This document shows, in pieces, positions 24,654 through 33,901 of a DNA stretch of 41,139 nucleotides. The position numbers and the translations under genes are program-made. Within the stretch, counting starts at the first letter, position 1, and every line of letters starts with the position of its first letter. The notes under the pieces are model-generated. The model saw nothing but the letters and a program-made list of their open reading frames with translations. It had not been told where the DNA came from and did not search any database. Source of the DNA: Campylobacterales bacterium (GTDB lineage Bacteria > Campylobacterota > Campylobacteria > Campylobacterales > JALSKU01); the NCBI GenBank assembly GCA_027065125.1, contig JAMOOV010000109.1, positions 1-41,139 on the forward strand, given 5' to 3'.

Positions 24654-25778
24654 ATGGAGGAATTTAAAGTAGAAGAATCAAAACAATTAACCGGTGCCTG
24701 CATTAAGGTTGTCGGAGTAGGTGGCGGGGGAGGAAATATGATCAATCACATGATCAATGAAGGCATCAGTGGAATTGATTTGATAGCTGCAAATACTGAT
24801 GCTCAAGCTTTAGAGGCTTCATTAGCTCCTATTAAAATTCAACTTGGGGAAAAGAAAACCAAAGGTCTTGGTGCAGGAATGAAACCTGAAATTGGTCGAG
24901 AATCAGCTCTTGAAAATTATGAAGAGATAAGAAGTGCTCTTGAAAATGCAGATATAGTATTTATAGCTTCAGGTTTTGGAGGAGGAACGGGTACCGGTGC
25001 TGCTCCCGTTATTGCACAAGCTGCCAAAGAAGTTGGAGCATTGACTGTATCAGTTATAACTAAACCGTTTATGTTTGAAGGAAGAAGAAGAGCAAGAATG
25101 GCAGAAGAGGGATTGAAAGAACTCAGAAAAGAGAGCGATTCTATAGTTGTTATACCAAACGATAAGCTTCTTAGCATTATAGATAAAAATCTCGGTATAA
25201 AAGATAGCTTCAAAATAGTTGATAATATTTTAAGTCGTGCCGTAGGTGGTATGAGTTCTGTTGTTCTTTCATACGGAAATAATGATATCAATCTTGACTT
25301 TGCAGATGTACAAACAGTAATGAGTCACAGAGGTATGGCACTTCTTGGAGTAGGTGAATTTGAAGGCGAAAATGCTGCCGTTGAAGCTATGAAAAATGCC
25401 ATAGAATCACCTCTTCTTGATAACATGAGCATAAATGGAGCACTTGGAGTGCTAATTCATTTCAATATCCATCCAAACTGCCCACTTAATCAAATCAGTG
25501 AAGCCATGGGCATTGTATATGATAATGCTGACGAAGATGCACATGTTATCTTTGGAACAACAACCAATGAAGATATGCCTGAAAATAAAGTTAAAATCAC
25601 TATAGTTGCTACCGGTTTTGAAGGCGATAAAGACAAAAAAGATGATTTAAAACTTGTTAATTCCGTTGAAGAGATGAGAAAATCAAGAATAGCCAAACTT
25701 AAAAAAGTAAGTGGTGGCTACGAACAACAAGAAGATATTCTTGATATACCTACATTTATGAGAAATCAAATGGATTAA
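24654..25778 (+). CDS. ftsZ: Cell division GTPase FtsZ
   Basis: This 374-residue tubulin homologue starts at an ATG behind GAGGAG. KVVGVGGGGGNMINHMI is the first nucleotide loop, AANTDAQAL the T3 region, and GFGGGTGTGAAPVIAQ the GTP-binding tubulin signature. VDNILSRAVGG and the T7 region (NLDFADVQTVM) complete the catalytic site. The conserved C-terminal peptide is present as DIPTFMRNQ, which binds FtsA. FtsZ forms the cytokinetic ring at midcell. A hairpin follows 5 bases after the stop. Confidence 0.98.
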   Translation: MEEFKVEESKQLTGACIKVVGVGGGGGNMINHMINEGISGIDLIAANTDAQALEASLAPIKIQLGEKKTKGLGAGMKPEIGRESALENYEEIRSALENADIVFIASGFGGGTGTGAAPVIAQAAKEVGALTVSVITKPFMFEGRRRARMAEEGLKELRKESDSIVVIPNDKLLSIIDKNLGIKDSFKIVDNILSRAVGGMSSVVLSYGNNDINLDFADVQTVMSHRGMALLGVGEFEGENAAVEAMKNAIESPLLDNMSINGALGVLIHFNIHPNCPLNQISEAMGIVYDNADEDAHVIFGTTTNEDMPENKVKITIVATGFEGDKDKKDDLKLVNSVEEMRKSRIAKLKKVSGGYEQQEDILDIPTFMRNQMD

Positions 25779-25782
25779 ACTC

Positions 25783-25812
25783 TTTAAACCCATGAATTTT
25801 CATGGGTTTAAA
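25783..25812. terminator. Hairpin between convergent ftsZ and prmC, possible weak terminator
   Basis: Positions 25783-25796 pair perfectly with 25799-25812, giving a 13-14 base-pair stem with a 2-4 base loop and a core of ACCCATGAA. Neither side has a long U-tract (plus: AACTAAAAG; minus: GAGTTTAATCC). A bidirectional role between the convergent genes is likely, but termination may be partial or need Rho. Confidence 0.65.
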
Positions 25813-25837
25813 AACTAAAAGTATCAGTTATTATTTT

Positions 25838-26662
25838 CTATTTTTTTGCAACAAAACCTCTATCAAGTCCGCTTAAATCTTTATAAAAATCAAATTTTTT
25901 AAATCCACTCTTTTCTAAAAGTACAGAAACACTCTTTTTTTGATCGTAACCCATTTCACAAATCAAATATTCAACTCCTCTTTTTGCAGAAAGCAAAATA
26001 ATTTCTTCAAGCACTTCATGGCCATTAATACCACCAAATATAGCCTCTCTCGGTTCATACTCAAGAGGTTTTTTTACCTTGAAGTTATCAGCGACATAAG
26101 GAGGATTGGATACTATTATATCAATATCCTCATTTACCTTATCAAGATATGAACACTTTCGCACCTCAATCTTATCTCCAACTCTAAATCTTTTTATATT
26201 TTCTTTAGCTATCTCTATGGCACTACTTGATATATCGGTAGCAAAGATTTGTACATTATCTAAGAGCTTAGCTAACATTACGGAAATAGCACCGCTACCT
26301 ATACCTATCTCAGCAATAGTTAAAAACTCTTTATCCAACTTTTTAACTATCTCCAAAACCTTATCAATCAATATCTCTGTCTCCGGTCTTGGTATGAGGG
26401 CACCTTTATCTATAAAAAACTCTTCAGAGTAGAAACTAACGATCTTCGTGATATACTCTATAGGCTCGCCCTTCTCTCTTCTTAAAAAAAGTTTTTTATA
26501 CTCTTTAAAATTTTCCAACTCTTCATCTTCATGCAAAAAGAGATAGACTCTATCCTTTTCTAAAAGATAAGAGAGCAGTATATAGGCTTCATTTAGAGGA
26601 TTTTCAGCTATATCTCCTATATGGCTGCTCGCTATAGATAGAGCCTCTTTTATGCTTGGCAA
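25838..26662 (-). CDS. prmC: Peptide chain release factor N5-glutamine methyltransferase
   Basis: This 274-residue protein has the PrmC N-terminal helical domain (EAYILLSYLLEKDRVYLF), a RREKGEPIEYITKIVSFYSE linker and the IPRPETEILID motif. The methyltransferase domain contains IAEIGIGSGAISVMLAK and the catalytic SNPPYVAD. PrmC methylates the GGQ glutamine of release factors RF1 and RF2 in the cytoplasm. It overlaps the upstream Ste24-type protease gene by 13 bases, so it is probably translated from the same message. Confidence 0.96.
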   Translation of the reverse strand: MPSIKEALSIASSHIGDIAENPLNEAYILLSYLLEKDRVYLFLHEDEELENFKEYKKLFLRREKGEPIEYITKIVSFYSEEFFIDKGALIPRPETEILIDKVLEIVKKLDKEFLTIAEIGIGSGAISVMLAKLLDNVQIFATDISSSAIEIAKENIKRFRVGDKIEVRKCSYLDKVNEDIDIIVSNPPYVADNFKVKKPLEYEPREAIFGGINGHEVLEEIILLSAKRGVEYLICEMGYDQKKSVSVLLEKSGFKKFDFYKDLSGLDRGFVAKK

Positions 26663-27891
26663 TTTTCCCTCATCGGTTCGTTGTCTGTATCATCTATCTT
26701 TTTCCCAAGTCTTTTCAATCTCTCAACAAGCGGAGGATGTGTGTAATAAAAAAAGATATACAGAGGATGTGATCTTGGAAAACTTTTATTTTCATTGGCA
26801 AGCTTTTCCAGAGCTTCTGCCAAAGCCACCTCATTTTCACACTCACTGCCGTATTTATCGGCGGCATACTCGTTGGATCTGCTTAAAAGCCCCATGATAG
26901 GCATAAAAACAAATGCTACTATAGGCGATAGCAAAAGGAAAAATGCTATAATGGCATAAGGAGTTTTTTGTAGTCCAAAATCAGCAAATAAAGACAAAGG
27001 CAAATTGCCAAATATGGCAAACATCAAAAAAAGAAGTACCCCCATCATCACAATATTTTTCAATATATCTTTATGCTTAAAATGCCCCAATTCATGTCCC
27101 AAAACTGCCAAAAGTTCATGTTTTGTCAATTTCTCTATCAAAGTATCAAAAAGCACCACTCTTTTAGAACTTCCAAGTCCACCAAAATAGGCATTTAGTC
27201 TATTGTCTCTTTTACTTGCATCCATAGTAAATATACCGCTACTTTTTAAACCCGCTTTTTTCATCAAAGCCTCTATGGAACTCTTCAAATCCTCATTTTC
27301 AAGAGGGGTGAATTTATTAAACATAGGAGCTATAAAAGTAGGATATATCACATTTATACCAACTATAACAACAAATATAAAAACAAAGCTCCAAAGCCAC
27401 CACATATCAAATGTCATGATGATATAACTAACGGCACATATAACTAAAGAGCCAAAAATCAAAAATACCAAAGCTGTTTTTATCATATCTTGTATAAACA
27501 ACTTTACAGTTATATTGCTAAAGCCGTACTTTTTATCAAGATAAAACTTTTCATACACTTCAAACGGCAGAGAAACTATATAATTTATCACTATGAAAAT
27601 ATCCACGAACAAAACGGACTTTAATAATTCATTATCAATATCAATAATACCATCAAGCCATCTCAACCCATATCCTACCCAAAATATAAATATAATATAA
27701 TCAACCAAAGAGCCAAGTATATCCATCCTCTCTTTGGCTATCTTATAAAGTGCGGCTTCTATATATGCTCTTTTTGAAAGTATCACCGGTGTTAGATTTT
27801 TCGCTTTCGCCACATATCCTATCTCCATAACAGAAACATAGACTTTTATCAAAATATATAGAAAATATATTATTCCTACCGTTAAAACCAT
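26650..27891 (-). CDS. M48-family integral-membrane metalloprotease (Ste24 / CAAX prenyl protease 1 type)
   Basis: This 413-residue protein has several membrane segments (about 1-20, 62-80, 93-110, 138-160, 165-185, 281-305, 318-340) and the zinc motif HELGH at 266-270. The third ligand probably lies in SNEYAADKYGSE. DASKRDNRLNAYFGGLGSSK before the motif is typical of the Ste24 (M48A) branch rather than the shorter HtpX. In eukaryotes Ste24 processes prenylated proteins. Bacterial versions are thought to act in membrane protein quality control. An AAGG site lies 8 bases before the ATG. The prmC gene follows with overlap. Confidence 0.92.
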   Translation of the reverse strand: MVLTVGIIYFLYILIKVYVSVMEIGYVAKAKNLTPVILSKRAYIEAALYKIAKERMDILGSLVDYIIFIFWVGYGLRWLDGIIDIDNELLKSVLFVDIFIVINYIVSLPFEVYEKFYLDKKYGFSNITVKLFIQDMIKTALVFLIFGSLVICAVSYIIMTFDMWWLWSFVFIFVVIVGINVIYPTFIAPMFNKFTPLENEDLKSSIEALMKKAGLKSSGIFTMDASKRDNRLNAYFGGLGSSKRVVLFDTLIEKLTKHELLAVLGHELGHFKHKDILKNIVMMGVLLFLMFAIFGNLPLSLFADFGLQKTPYAIIAFFLLLSPIVAFVFMPIMGLLSRSNEYAADKYGSECENEVALAEALEKLANENKSFPRSHPLYIFFYYTHPPLVERLKRLGKKIDDTDNEPMRENCQA

Positions 27892-28013
27892 AAATAAGAC
27901 CTTTTTTATCTTTTATTTTGTGTATTTTATCCAAAAGGGATTAAAATATATTGAAAGTTTACCCCTAATTATAAAAATTATTTAAGATATGCAATTGATT
28001 CAAATTTCAAATA
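27892..28013. promoter_or_regulatory. Intergenic region with a candidate promoter for the Ste24-prmC pair
   Basis: Reading leftward, TATAAT at 27973-27968 is followed by TAGGGGTAAAC, giving a probable start near 27961 and a leader of about 70 bases before the protease ATG. I find no convincing hairpin with a U-tract for the preceding M23 gene. The leader contains a 24-base element (27924-27947) that recurs upstream of kdsB. Confidence 0.5.
27924..27947. repeat. 24-base element, near-identical copy at 34982-35005
   Basis: On the plus strand this copy reads ATTTTATCCAAAAGGG followed by ATTAAAAT. The second copy upstream of kdsB has the same 16 bases, then one extra C, then ATTAAAA. Here it lies in the leader of the leftward Ste24-type protease gene. 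There it provides the kdsB ribosome-binding site. Chance is possible in A/T-rich DNA, but the GC-containing core makes it less likely. Confidence 0.5.
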
Positions 28014-28811
28014 TTAATGCTTAAAAAAAGAATTTATCTTTCTTATAAATTCCAAAGGATTTATGGCATGATTATAAAGCTCTATAGTAAAATGTAAATG
28101 CGGACCGTTTACTCTGCCGCTTTTCCCGCTAAGCCCTACAATCTTACCTCGTTTTACTTTTTGTCCTTTTTTAACCAATATTTTACTTAAATGGTAGTAG
28201 CAGCTATATAGCCCCTTGCCATGATTTATTACAACCGATCCACCGGCATAATACCTATCTTTTGCTATCACAACCACTCCGTTGTTTATCGCCTTTATAG
28301 GTGTTTTCATTCTGGCTCTAAAATCGGTTCCGGTATGGAAACTTTTTAGAGTGTGGTTAAACATTCTTGCATTTCCATAAGCACTTGTAATCTTTGAGTG
28401 CAGAGGAAGTATAAAAGGCTCATTCCAATACTGCTTTTTCGTAACAGTTTTGTATATCTTTTTTGCCTCTTTATACTCTTTGTAGATACGATCTAACACC
28501 TTTTTAGTTGGATAAACTTTAGAGTTGTGTACCTTTATATACTCTTTTTTATAGTTGGCTTTTTTAACATCTACACAAACTTCTCTTTTTGAGTTAAGAT
28601 TTATAATATTCACACATATTTTTTTACTTTTAGTTTTATAATCTATAGGTATAAAAGCCACATATCTCTTTTTTACTTTCATCAAGGGGATACTCTTTTT
28701 ACCAAGCTTTACAATACTATCTTTTTTCACTTCAAGTACATATACTCCGCCATTTTCAATTGACACAGCAAACAAAAACAAAGGCATCATAAGCCATAAA
28801 ACTATCTTCAA
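28014..28811 (-). CDS. M23-family peptidoglycan endopeptidase, exported
   Basis: This 265-residue protein has a signal peptide (MKIVLWLMMPLFLFAVS). A beta-rich N-terminal half and a C-terminal LytM/M23 domain follow. FHTGTDFRA gives the first His and Asp zinc ligands, and GPHLHFTIEL the HxH motif. GKSGRVNGPHLH is typical of active M23 enzymes, so the site looks intact. It should cleave peptidoglycan cross-links in the periplasm. In Campylobacterota such enzymes help set helical cell shape, but that role is not shown here. It overlaps the DjlA-like gene by 4 bases (ATGA). Confidence 0.92.
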   Translation of the reverse strand: MKIVLWLMMPLFLFAVSIENGGVYVLEVKKDSIVKLGKKSIPLMKVKKRYVAFIPIDYKTKSKKICVNIINLNSKREVCVDVKKANYKKEYIKVHNSKVYPTKKVLDRIYKEYKEAKKIYKTVTKKQYWNEPFILPLHSKITSAYGNARMFNHTLKSFHTGTDFRARMKTPIKAINNGVVVIAKDRYYAGGSVVINHGKGLYSCYYHLSKILVKKGQKVKRGKIVGLSGKSGRVNGPHLHFTIELYNHAINPLEFIRKINSFFKH

Positions 28812-29563
28812 GATCTATCTCTTTTTATGATTTCATAAGCTTCGTTTATCTCTTGTAACTTTTGTGTTGCTTTTTCTATCGTGGATTGATCCGCTCCTTT
28901 TCCCATAAGCAGATCCGGATGGTTTTCTCTGACTAGTTTTTTATACTTTGCTTTTATGGTATCCATATCATCACTTTTTGTCGCATTTAAGACCTTGTAA
29001 GCATTTTCCAAGCTATTTACTTGATGGTTATATTTTTCAGCATAGAATTTTTCAAATCTCTTTATTATCTCTTCAAAATCCTGCCTTTTTATCTTGAGAG
29101 CTTCAGCTATATCTTCACATATCATTCTCTCTTCATCTCTAAAATCATTATCTATAAAGGCCAAATTTAAAAGATACTCTAAAAGCAAAACTCTTTTACG
29201 GTAATCCCCTCTTGTTAAAAGATAATATTTATTTGCTATCTCGATAGTATTAGAAAAAGTCTTTAATTCACTTTTGTATATCTCTTTTAGTTTTTCTCTT
29301 ATAGCTGAATTGTTTTCAAAAGCCGATGATAGTTCCGTCAAAGTATTTGATATAAGCTCCGCCTCAAGCTCACTAACTCTACCGTCCGCTTTTGCAACTT
29401 TTGCCATAAGCGAAACTATAATACCTATTTCATGGTCTCTAATATCGCCGCTAAAAAATTGAGATTTGCTCCATTTTTCTCTTTTTCCGAAATCGTATTT
29501 GTTATAGTTTTTTGTCAAAAGATAAAATAAAACTATGGTAAAAAGCAGGACAAAATATATCAT
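28808..29563 (-). CDS. DjlA-like membrane-anchored J-domain protein
   Basis: This 251-residue protein has one N-terminal membrane segment (about 2-16). A TerB-like helical domain lies in the middle (IVSLMAKVAKADGRVSELE and AFIDNDFRDEERMI, each with an acidic metal-loop look). A C-terminal J domain carries the HPD tripeptide at 215-217. That order matches DjlA, a co-chaperone that stimulates DnaK ATPase at the membrane. It overlaps pyk by 4 bases upstream and the M23 gene by 4 bases downstream. Confidence 0.9.
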   Translation of the reverse strand: MIYFVLLFTIVLFYLLTKNYNKYDFGKREKWSKSQFFSGDIRDHEIGIIVSLMAKVAKADGRVSELEAELISNTLTELSSAFENNSAIREKLKEIYKSELKTFSNTIEIANKYYLLTRGDYRKRVLLLEYLLNLAFIDNDFRDEERMICEDIAEALKIKRQDFEEIIKRFEKFYAEKYNHQVNSLENAYKVLNATKSDDMDTIKAKYKKLVRENHPDLLMGKGADQSTIEKATQKLQEINEAYEIIKRDRS

Positions 29564-31005
29564 ATAGCCAAATCCATATAATTTTCCATCTGCTCTCTTT
29601 TTAGAATTCTTATAAAGTTCGTACTTCCTTCAACTCCCGTAGGAAAACCTGCCGTTACGATATATGTTTTGTCGATATTTATAGTTTTTTCTTTGAATGC
29701 TCTTTTTAGCATCTCGGCTAGCATTAGGTTTAGACTTCTCTCTTTTATACTCATTATAGGCTCCACTCCCCATACGAGAGTTAAGGATTTTGCGATATCT
29801 TCATCGTGTGTAACGGCAAAGATAGGTTTGTTTATCCTGTATCTTGCCAATTTTTTAGCCGATTTACCCGAACTTGTCAAAGATATGATAGCTTCCACAT
29901 CCAAATCAACGGCAAGTTTGGCAGTAGCAGAAGAGATGATATCAGTATCGTCTAAAAATTTATATCTATTAAATTTATTGTACGGATATACACTCTCCGT
30001 CTCTATAATAGTATTGCTCATAACTTTGACTACATTTACGGGATTTTTACCTATAGCACTCTCTTCAGAAAGCATTACAGCATCAGTTCCGTCAAGTACG
30101 GCATTTGCTACATCGCTTATCTCCGCTCTTGTTGCCATCTCCTTTTCAGCCATAGAAAGAAGCATTTGAGTAGCAGTTATAACAGGTTTTGATGCAGCAT
30201 TGGCTTTTCTAATGATTCTTTTTTGAATACTTGGCACTTTATAGTAGGGAACCTCTATGCCAAGATCTCCTCTAGCCACCATAACTGCATCACTGACTTT
30301 TAGTATCTTGTCTATATTCATAACTGCATCAAACTTTTCTATCTTGGCGATAACTTGGGCTTTTGACTTATACTTTTTGAGTAGTTTTTTTCCTTTTTCC
30401 ACATCTTTTTCATTTTGGACAAAAGATAGAGCCACAAAATCCACTCCATGTTTTGCACCCCACTCCAAATCCTTCTTATCTTTTTCGGTAATTATCTCAA
30501 GATTGAGTATGGTATTTGGAAAATTGACTCCTTTATTCGAGGATAGTTTTCCCTCATTTTCCACAACGGTCTCTATCTCCTTGCCGATCTTTATAACTTT
30601 TGTTTTTATATTACCGTCATAAAGATATATATACTCACCCTCTTTGACCAGATCTAAAACCTCCGGCTGATTTATGCTCAAGATATACTTGCCTTGATCT
30701 ATCTTTTTTCCCTCAATACTATCTCTTGAAAATAATATCTTATCACCCTTTTTTAAGAGAAAATCCTCTTTTAGTTTTTGAACTCTTATCTTAGGACCAC
30801 ATATATCTTGCAAAATTCCAACATGCTTGTTGAGTTTTTTTTCCGCTTCTCTGATATTTTTTAGTATTTTGTAGTGATAGTCGTGGTTTCCATGGCTAAA
30901 ATTCAGCCTAAAGAGATCGACTCCTGCTTTTATAAGTTCCTCTATAACCTCTCTACTGTCACTTGCTGGACCGATAGTCGCTAATATTTTCGTCTTTTTT
31001 ATCAT
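29560..31005 (-). CDS. pyk: Pyruvate kinase
   Basis: I choose the ATG at 31005, preceded by AAGGGG. A longer frame would overlap the neighbouring gene and add 33 residues foreign to the family. The 481-residue protein begins MIKKTKILATIGPASDS, then FRLNFSHGNHDYH. ARGDLGIEVP and TATQMLLSMAEKEMATRAEISDVAN (read as two parts, TATQML and TRAEISDVAN) hold the active-site Lys, Glu and Thr positions. The B domain lies around residues 70-170, and a C-terminal regulatory domain follows. It converts phosphoenolpyruvate and ADP to pyruvate and ATP. Confidence 0.97.
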   Translation of the reverse strand: MIKKTKILATIGPASDSREVIEELIKAGVDLFRLNFSHGNHDYHYKILKNIREAEKKLNKHVGILQDICGPKIRVQKLKEDFLLKKGDKILFSRDSIEGKKIDQGKYILSINQPEVLDLVKEGEYIYLYDGNIKTKVIKIGKEIETVVENEGKLSSNKGVNFPNTILNLEIITEKDKKDLEWGAKHGVDFVALSFVQNEKDVEKGKKLLKKYKSKAQVIAKIEKFDAVMNIDKILKVSDAVMVARGDLGIEVPYYKVPSIQKRIIRKANAASKPVITATQMLLSMAEKEMATRAEISDVANAVLDGTDAVMLSEESAIGKNPVNVVKVMSNTIIETESVYPYNKFNRYKFLDDTDIISSATAKLAVDLDVEAIISLTSSGKSAKKLARYRINKPIFAVTHDEDIAKSLTLVWGVEPIMSIKERSLNLMLAEMLKRAFKEKTINIDKTYIVTAGFPTGVEGSTNFIRILKREQMENYMDLAI

Positions 31006-31057
31006 TTTTGCCCCTTTGTCTGTCTGTACTTTATCAAAAAATGGTTGCAAAACGATT

Positions 31058-31354
31058 TCAAAGTTTGTTTTTGATGGATTGTATCTTTTGCTCCATACCG
31101 TCAACTCTACTTTTTCTTATATCCATCTTTATGGTAGAGTAAACTCTATTTGAATATGGTTCTAAAACTCTATATGATTTCTCTATAACTTCAAGAGCAG
31201 CCTTTATATCATCACACTCATACACTGTACCCATCGGAGTTAACTGATACTTTACTCCGCTTTTATCTATCATCTTTATAACTTTACTGACATATTCACT
31301 TACACTCTCGCCTTTATCGGTGGGAAACATAGCAAACTCTACTAAAACAGACAT
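31058..31354 (-). CDS. Thiamine-binding-like protein (MTH1187 / YqgV / DUF77 family)
   Basis: This 98-residue protein has the family opening SVLVEFAMFPTDKGESVSEYV and the central VKYQLTPMGTVYE, which I recognise as the MTH1187/YqgV family with a ferredoxin-like fold. Some members bind thiamine or hydroxymethylpyrimidine. The ligand here is unknown. AGGAG precedes the ATG. The HIT gene ends on the base before it, so they are in one message. No TPP riboswitch-like structure is evident nearby. Confidence 0.86.
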   Translation of the reverse strand: MSVLVEFAMFPTDKGESVSEYVSKVIKMIDKSGVKYQLTPMGTVYECDDIKAALEVIEKSYRVLEPYSNRVYSTIKMDIRKSRVDGMEQKIQSIKNKL

Positions 31355-31849
31355 TTACTCTCCTATAAATTTTGGCAACATCGCCTTTATCTTTTTGTAA
31401 ATTTCCGTAAACTCAGTAGAATATACTCTTGTCTTTGCTATGGTAGTTATAAAGTTGGTATCTCTATCCCATCTTGGAACTATATGCATATGCACATGCT
31501 CAGCTATCCCTGCACCTGCACACTGCCCCAGATTCATCCCTATATTTACCCCTTTTGCACCAAATCCCTCTTTCATCATTTTAACCGATTGTCTAGCCAA
31601 CGAACTTATCCTAAGCCACATCTTTTCATCAAGGTTCTCTATGGCATCGGTGTGCTTGTTGGGTATGATCATAAAGTGTCCCGGATTGTATGGGTATCTA
31701 TTCATAACCATAAAGCAAAATTCATCCCTATAAAGTACAAAAAGTTCTTCATCTTTATCCGGATTATTTACGATATGGCAGAAAACACAACCCTCTATCT
31801 TTTTACTTGTAACATACTCACTTCTCCAAGGTGCATACAAATAGTCCAT
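31355..31849 (-). CDS. HIT-family nucleotide hydrolase or phosphorylase
   Basis: This 164-residue protein ends its core with EHVHMHIVPRW, the histidine triad (H118, H120, H122). CVFCHIV near residue 21 is the zinc-binding CxxC seen in many bacterial HIT proteins, and the segment NPGHFMIIPNKH is also typical. Members hydrolyse or phosphorolyse nucleoside phosphoramidates or diadenosine polyphosphates. The substrate cannot be set here. The length is closer to the AP4A phosphorylase-like group than to short HinT. Confidence 0.93.
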   Translation of the reverse strand: MDYLYAPWRSEYVTSKKIEGCVFCHIVNNPDKDEELFVLYRDEFCFMVMNRYPYNPGHFMIIPNKHTDAIENLDEKMWLRISSLARQSVKMMKEGFGAKGVNIGMNLGQCAGAGIAEHVHMHIVPRWDRDTNFITTIAKTRVYSTEFTEIYKKIKAMLPKFIGE

Positions 31850-31850
31850 C

Positions 31851-32636
31851 TCAAACTCTCTTAAACTCTTCTAAACTTTTTGCTATATCATCTTGCCTCA
31901 TAAAGTGTTCTCCCACCAAAAAAGCATCAACTCCTATGCTATGAAGTCTTTTTATAGTCTCTTTATCACTTATGCCACTTTCGGCAACTATAATCTTTCC
32001 ATTTGGTATAAGAGGTATCAATCTATCACAAAGCTCCATATCCATCTTAAATGTTTCGAGATTTCTATGGTTTATGCCTATGATATCAGCACCGGCATAT
32101 ATAGCCTTTGTAAGATCCTCTCTATCGTGAATCTCAACCAAAGCCTCCATTCCTAGATGTCTTGTGTAGTTCAAAAGCTCTTTCAACTCCTTTTTAGATA
32201 GTGCCTTAGCAATAAGCAGAACAAAATCCGCCCCATAAACAACAGCCTCAAGAAGCTGATATTTATCTATGATAAAATCTTTTCTTAAAAGAGGGGTGGA
32301 CACATATCTTCTTATACCAGTAAGATACTCCAAATCCCCCTGAAAGAAAAAAGGTTCCGTTAAAACCGATATGGCATTGGCTCCGGCTTTTTCATACTCT
32401 TGAGCGATACTCAAAGGATCAAAATCCTCTCTTATAACCCCTTTGCTTGGACTTGCTTTCTTAACCTCCGCGATGATTCTATATGGTTCATCTTCGCTTG
32501 AAGTCAAATGCTCTCTAACATCTCTTGGCACATAGGGGTTATAGGCCAAACTTCTTCCAAGCCAATCAAAAGGAAAATCCTTTTTTTTCTTTTCAAGTTC
32601 CTCTTTTGTCTTTTTAATTATCTCATCAAGTATCAT
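31851..32636 (-). CDS. trpC: Indole-3-glycerol phosphate synthase
   Basis: The ATG at 32636 has AGAGGAAAA just upstream and overlaps the stop of the TPR gene by 4 bases (ATGA), which fixes the start better than an ATG 18 bases earlier. The 261-residue TIM barrel has [44 protein letters not shown] and VAESGISD, which carry the catalytic Lys and Glu residues in the standard order. It forms the indole ring in tryptophan synthesis. It is not fused to trpF and is isolated from other trp genes, among general housekeeping genes. Confidence 0.97.
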   Translation of the reverse strand: MILDEIIKKTKEELEKKKKDFPFDWLGRSLAYNPYVPRDVREHLTSSEDEPYRIIAEVKKASPSKGVIREDFDPLSIAQEYEKAGANAISVLTEPFFFQGDLEYLTGIRRYVSTPLLRKDFIIDKYQLLEAVVYGADFVLLIAKALSKKELKELLNYTRHLGMEALVEIHDREDLTKAIYAGADIIGINHRNLETFKMDMELCDRLIPLIPNGKIIVAESGISDKETIKRLHSIGVDAFLVGEHFMRQDDIAKSLEEFKRV

Positions 32637-33901
32637 TTTTCCTCTTTTATACATTTTTGTATCATTTTTTCATGATTTAAAACCTCTTTATCCTGACTCA
32701 TTTTTAAAACTTTTTGCATAATTTTTTTAGCTTTTTTACATTTGCCAAGTTTATAATACCCCCAAGCCAAAGAGTCAAGATAATATGGAGAATTTGGCTC
32801 TATTTTTAAAGCCTCTTTTACAAGTTTTATACCCTTTTTTACATTCATGTCATAGTCAATCAGCAAATATCCATAATAATTCAAATACATCGGATCTTTT
32901 ACTTTTTTTATAGCCCTTGCAAATTTATCAGCTATCGACTTAATAAGTTTTTTATCTTTTACTTTTGCACCTTCAAACTGATATATTGCCATTTTACCAA
33001 GATATTTAAAATTATTTGTTTCTTCAAATAACTCTTTTGCTATTTTATAAGCATTAGCAAAATCATTCATAGACAGATACATATTCATAAGCATATCTTT
33101 ATAACATCCACACTTTTTCAAAAAAACTATAGCATTTTTCTTTTCTCCTTGATATATATAAAGATTAATGATTTTTTCGACATACTCTTTTTTATGTGTA
33201 TGATTATAAAGTCTTTTATATATGGATAACAACCCGTTTATATCTTTTTCTCTTGCATATATATTAAGCAATTTATAACATATTTTTTTTGAGCATCCTT
33301 TGAGCCTGACATGAGTTTCAAGATATGCAACAGCATCATCTTTTCTATCCAAATATGAGTACAATATATCAGCTATATTATTCAAAATATCTTCGTTAAA
33401 ACCAATCCCATATGCTCTTTCAAAAAATTTTAAAGCAAGAGAATATTTTTTCATAACCAAAAAAGCATATCCGGCAAATTCATAATTTTTTTCGGTTTTA
33501 TATTCATTTGTCAATTTTAAAGATAATTCGGAAGCTTTTTTATAATCTTTGGCAAAGATACAATACTGGATTTGAACTCTTTTAAAAAAGACATTTTTAG
33601 GATAATTTTTCAATCCTATTTTTAAATATTTACCAAGAGATTTATAATCTTTTATATCAATGCAAAGTTTTATCACTTCTTCCAAATATTCAATATTTTT
33701 AGTATTGTTATAAAGTTTTTCATAATACTGAATAGCCTTATTGTATTCATGATTTTGTTCATACGATAAAGCAAAAAGGATATACTTGTCTTCATACTTA
33801 TACGGCTTTGTAACAATATTGTGAGGTTTTACCGATTTGACGGAACAACCGCTAAAAAGCAAAGCCAACAATACAAAAATAATCAAACTATACCTATACA
33901 C
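32633..33901 (-). CDS. TPR-repeat lipoprotein
   Basis: This 422-residue protein starts with GTG. A lipoprotein signal peptide ends at the lipobox LFSGC (C19), so it should be membrane-anchored on the periplasmic side. The remainder consists of helical pairs with TPR features, for example [12 protein letters not shown] and [20 protein letters not shown] near the end. Several cysteines are scattered through it. Such proteins act as scaffolds for envelope assembly, but the partner is not evident. It overlaps the YkgJ-like gene by 19 bases and trpC by 4. Confidence 0.85.
   Translation of the reverse strand: MYRYSLIIFVLLALLFSGCSVKSVKPHNIVTKPYKYEDKYILFALSYEQNHEYNKAIQYYEKLYNNTKNIEYLEEVIKLCIDIKDYKSLGKYLKIGLKNYPKNVFFKRVQIQYCIFAKDYKKASELSLKLTNEYKTEKNYEFAGYAFLVMKKYSLALKFFERAYGIGFNEDILNNIADILYSYLDRKDDAVAYLETHVRLKGCSKKICYKLLNIYAREKDINGLLSIYKRLYNHTHKKEYVEKIINLYIYQGEKKNAIVFLKKCGCYKDMLMNMYLSMNDFANAYKIAKELFEETNNFKYLGKMAIYQFEGAKVKDKKLIKSIADKFARAIKKVKDPMYLNYYGYLLIDYDMNVKKGIKLVKEALKIEPNSPYYLDSLAWGYYKLGKCKKAKKIMQKVLKMSQDKEVLNHEKMIQKCIKEEK

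Noticed and set aside
29669-30169. 166-codon open frame antisense to pyk
   Set aside because: pyk is full length and conserved, and the antisense product is a Ser/Ile/Leu-rich shadow with no recognisable domain.
31006-31057. Upstream in-frame extension of pyk into the thiamine-binding-like gene
   Set aside because: The family start MIKKTKILATIGPAS has its own AAGGGG site, and the extra residues do not resemble pyruvate kinase.
31006-31354. Possible TPP riboswitch near the thiamine-binding-like gene
   Set aside because: There is no leader of sufficient length: the HIT gene ends on the adjacent base, and the gap before pyk is only 52 bases with no recognisable conserved core.
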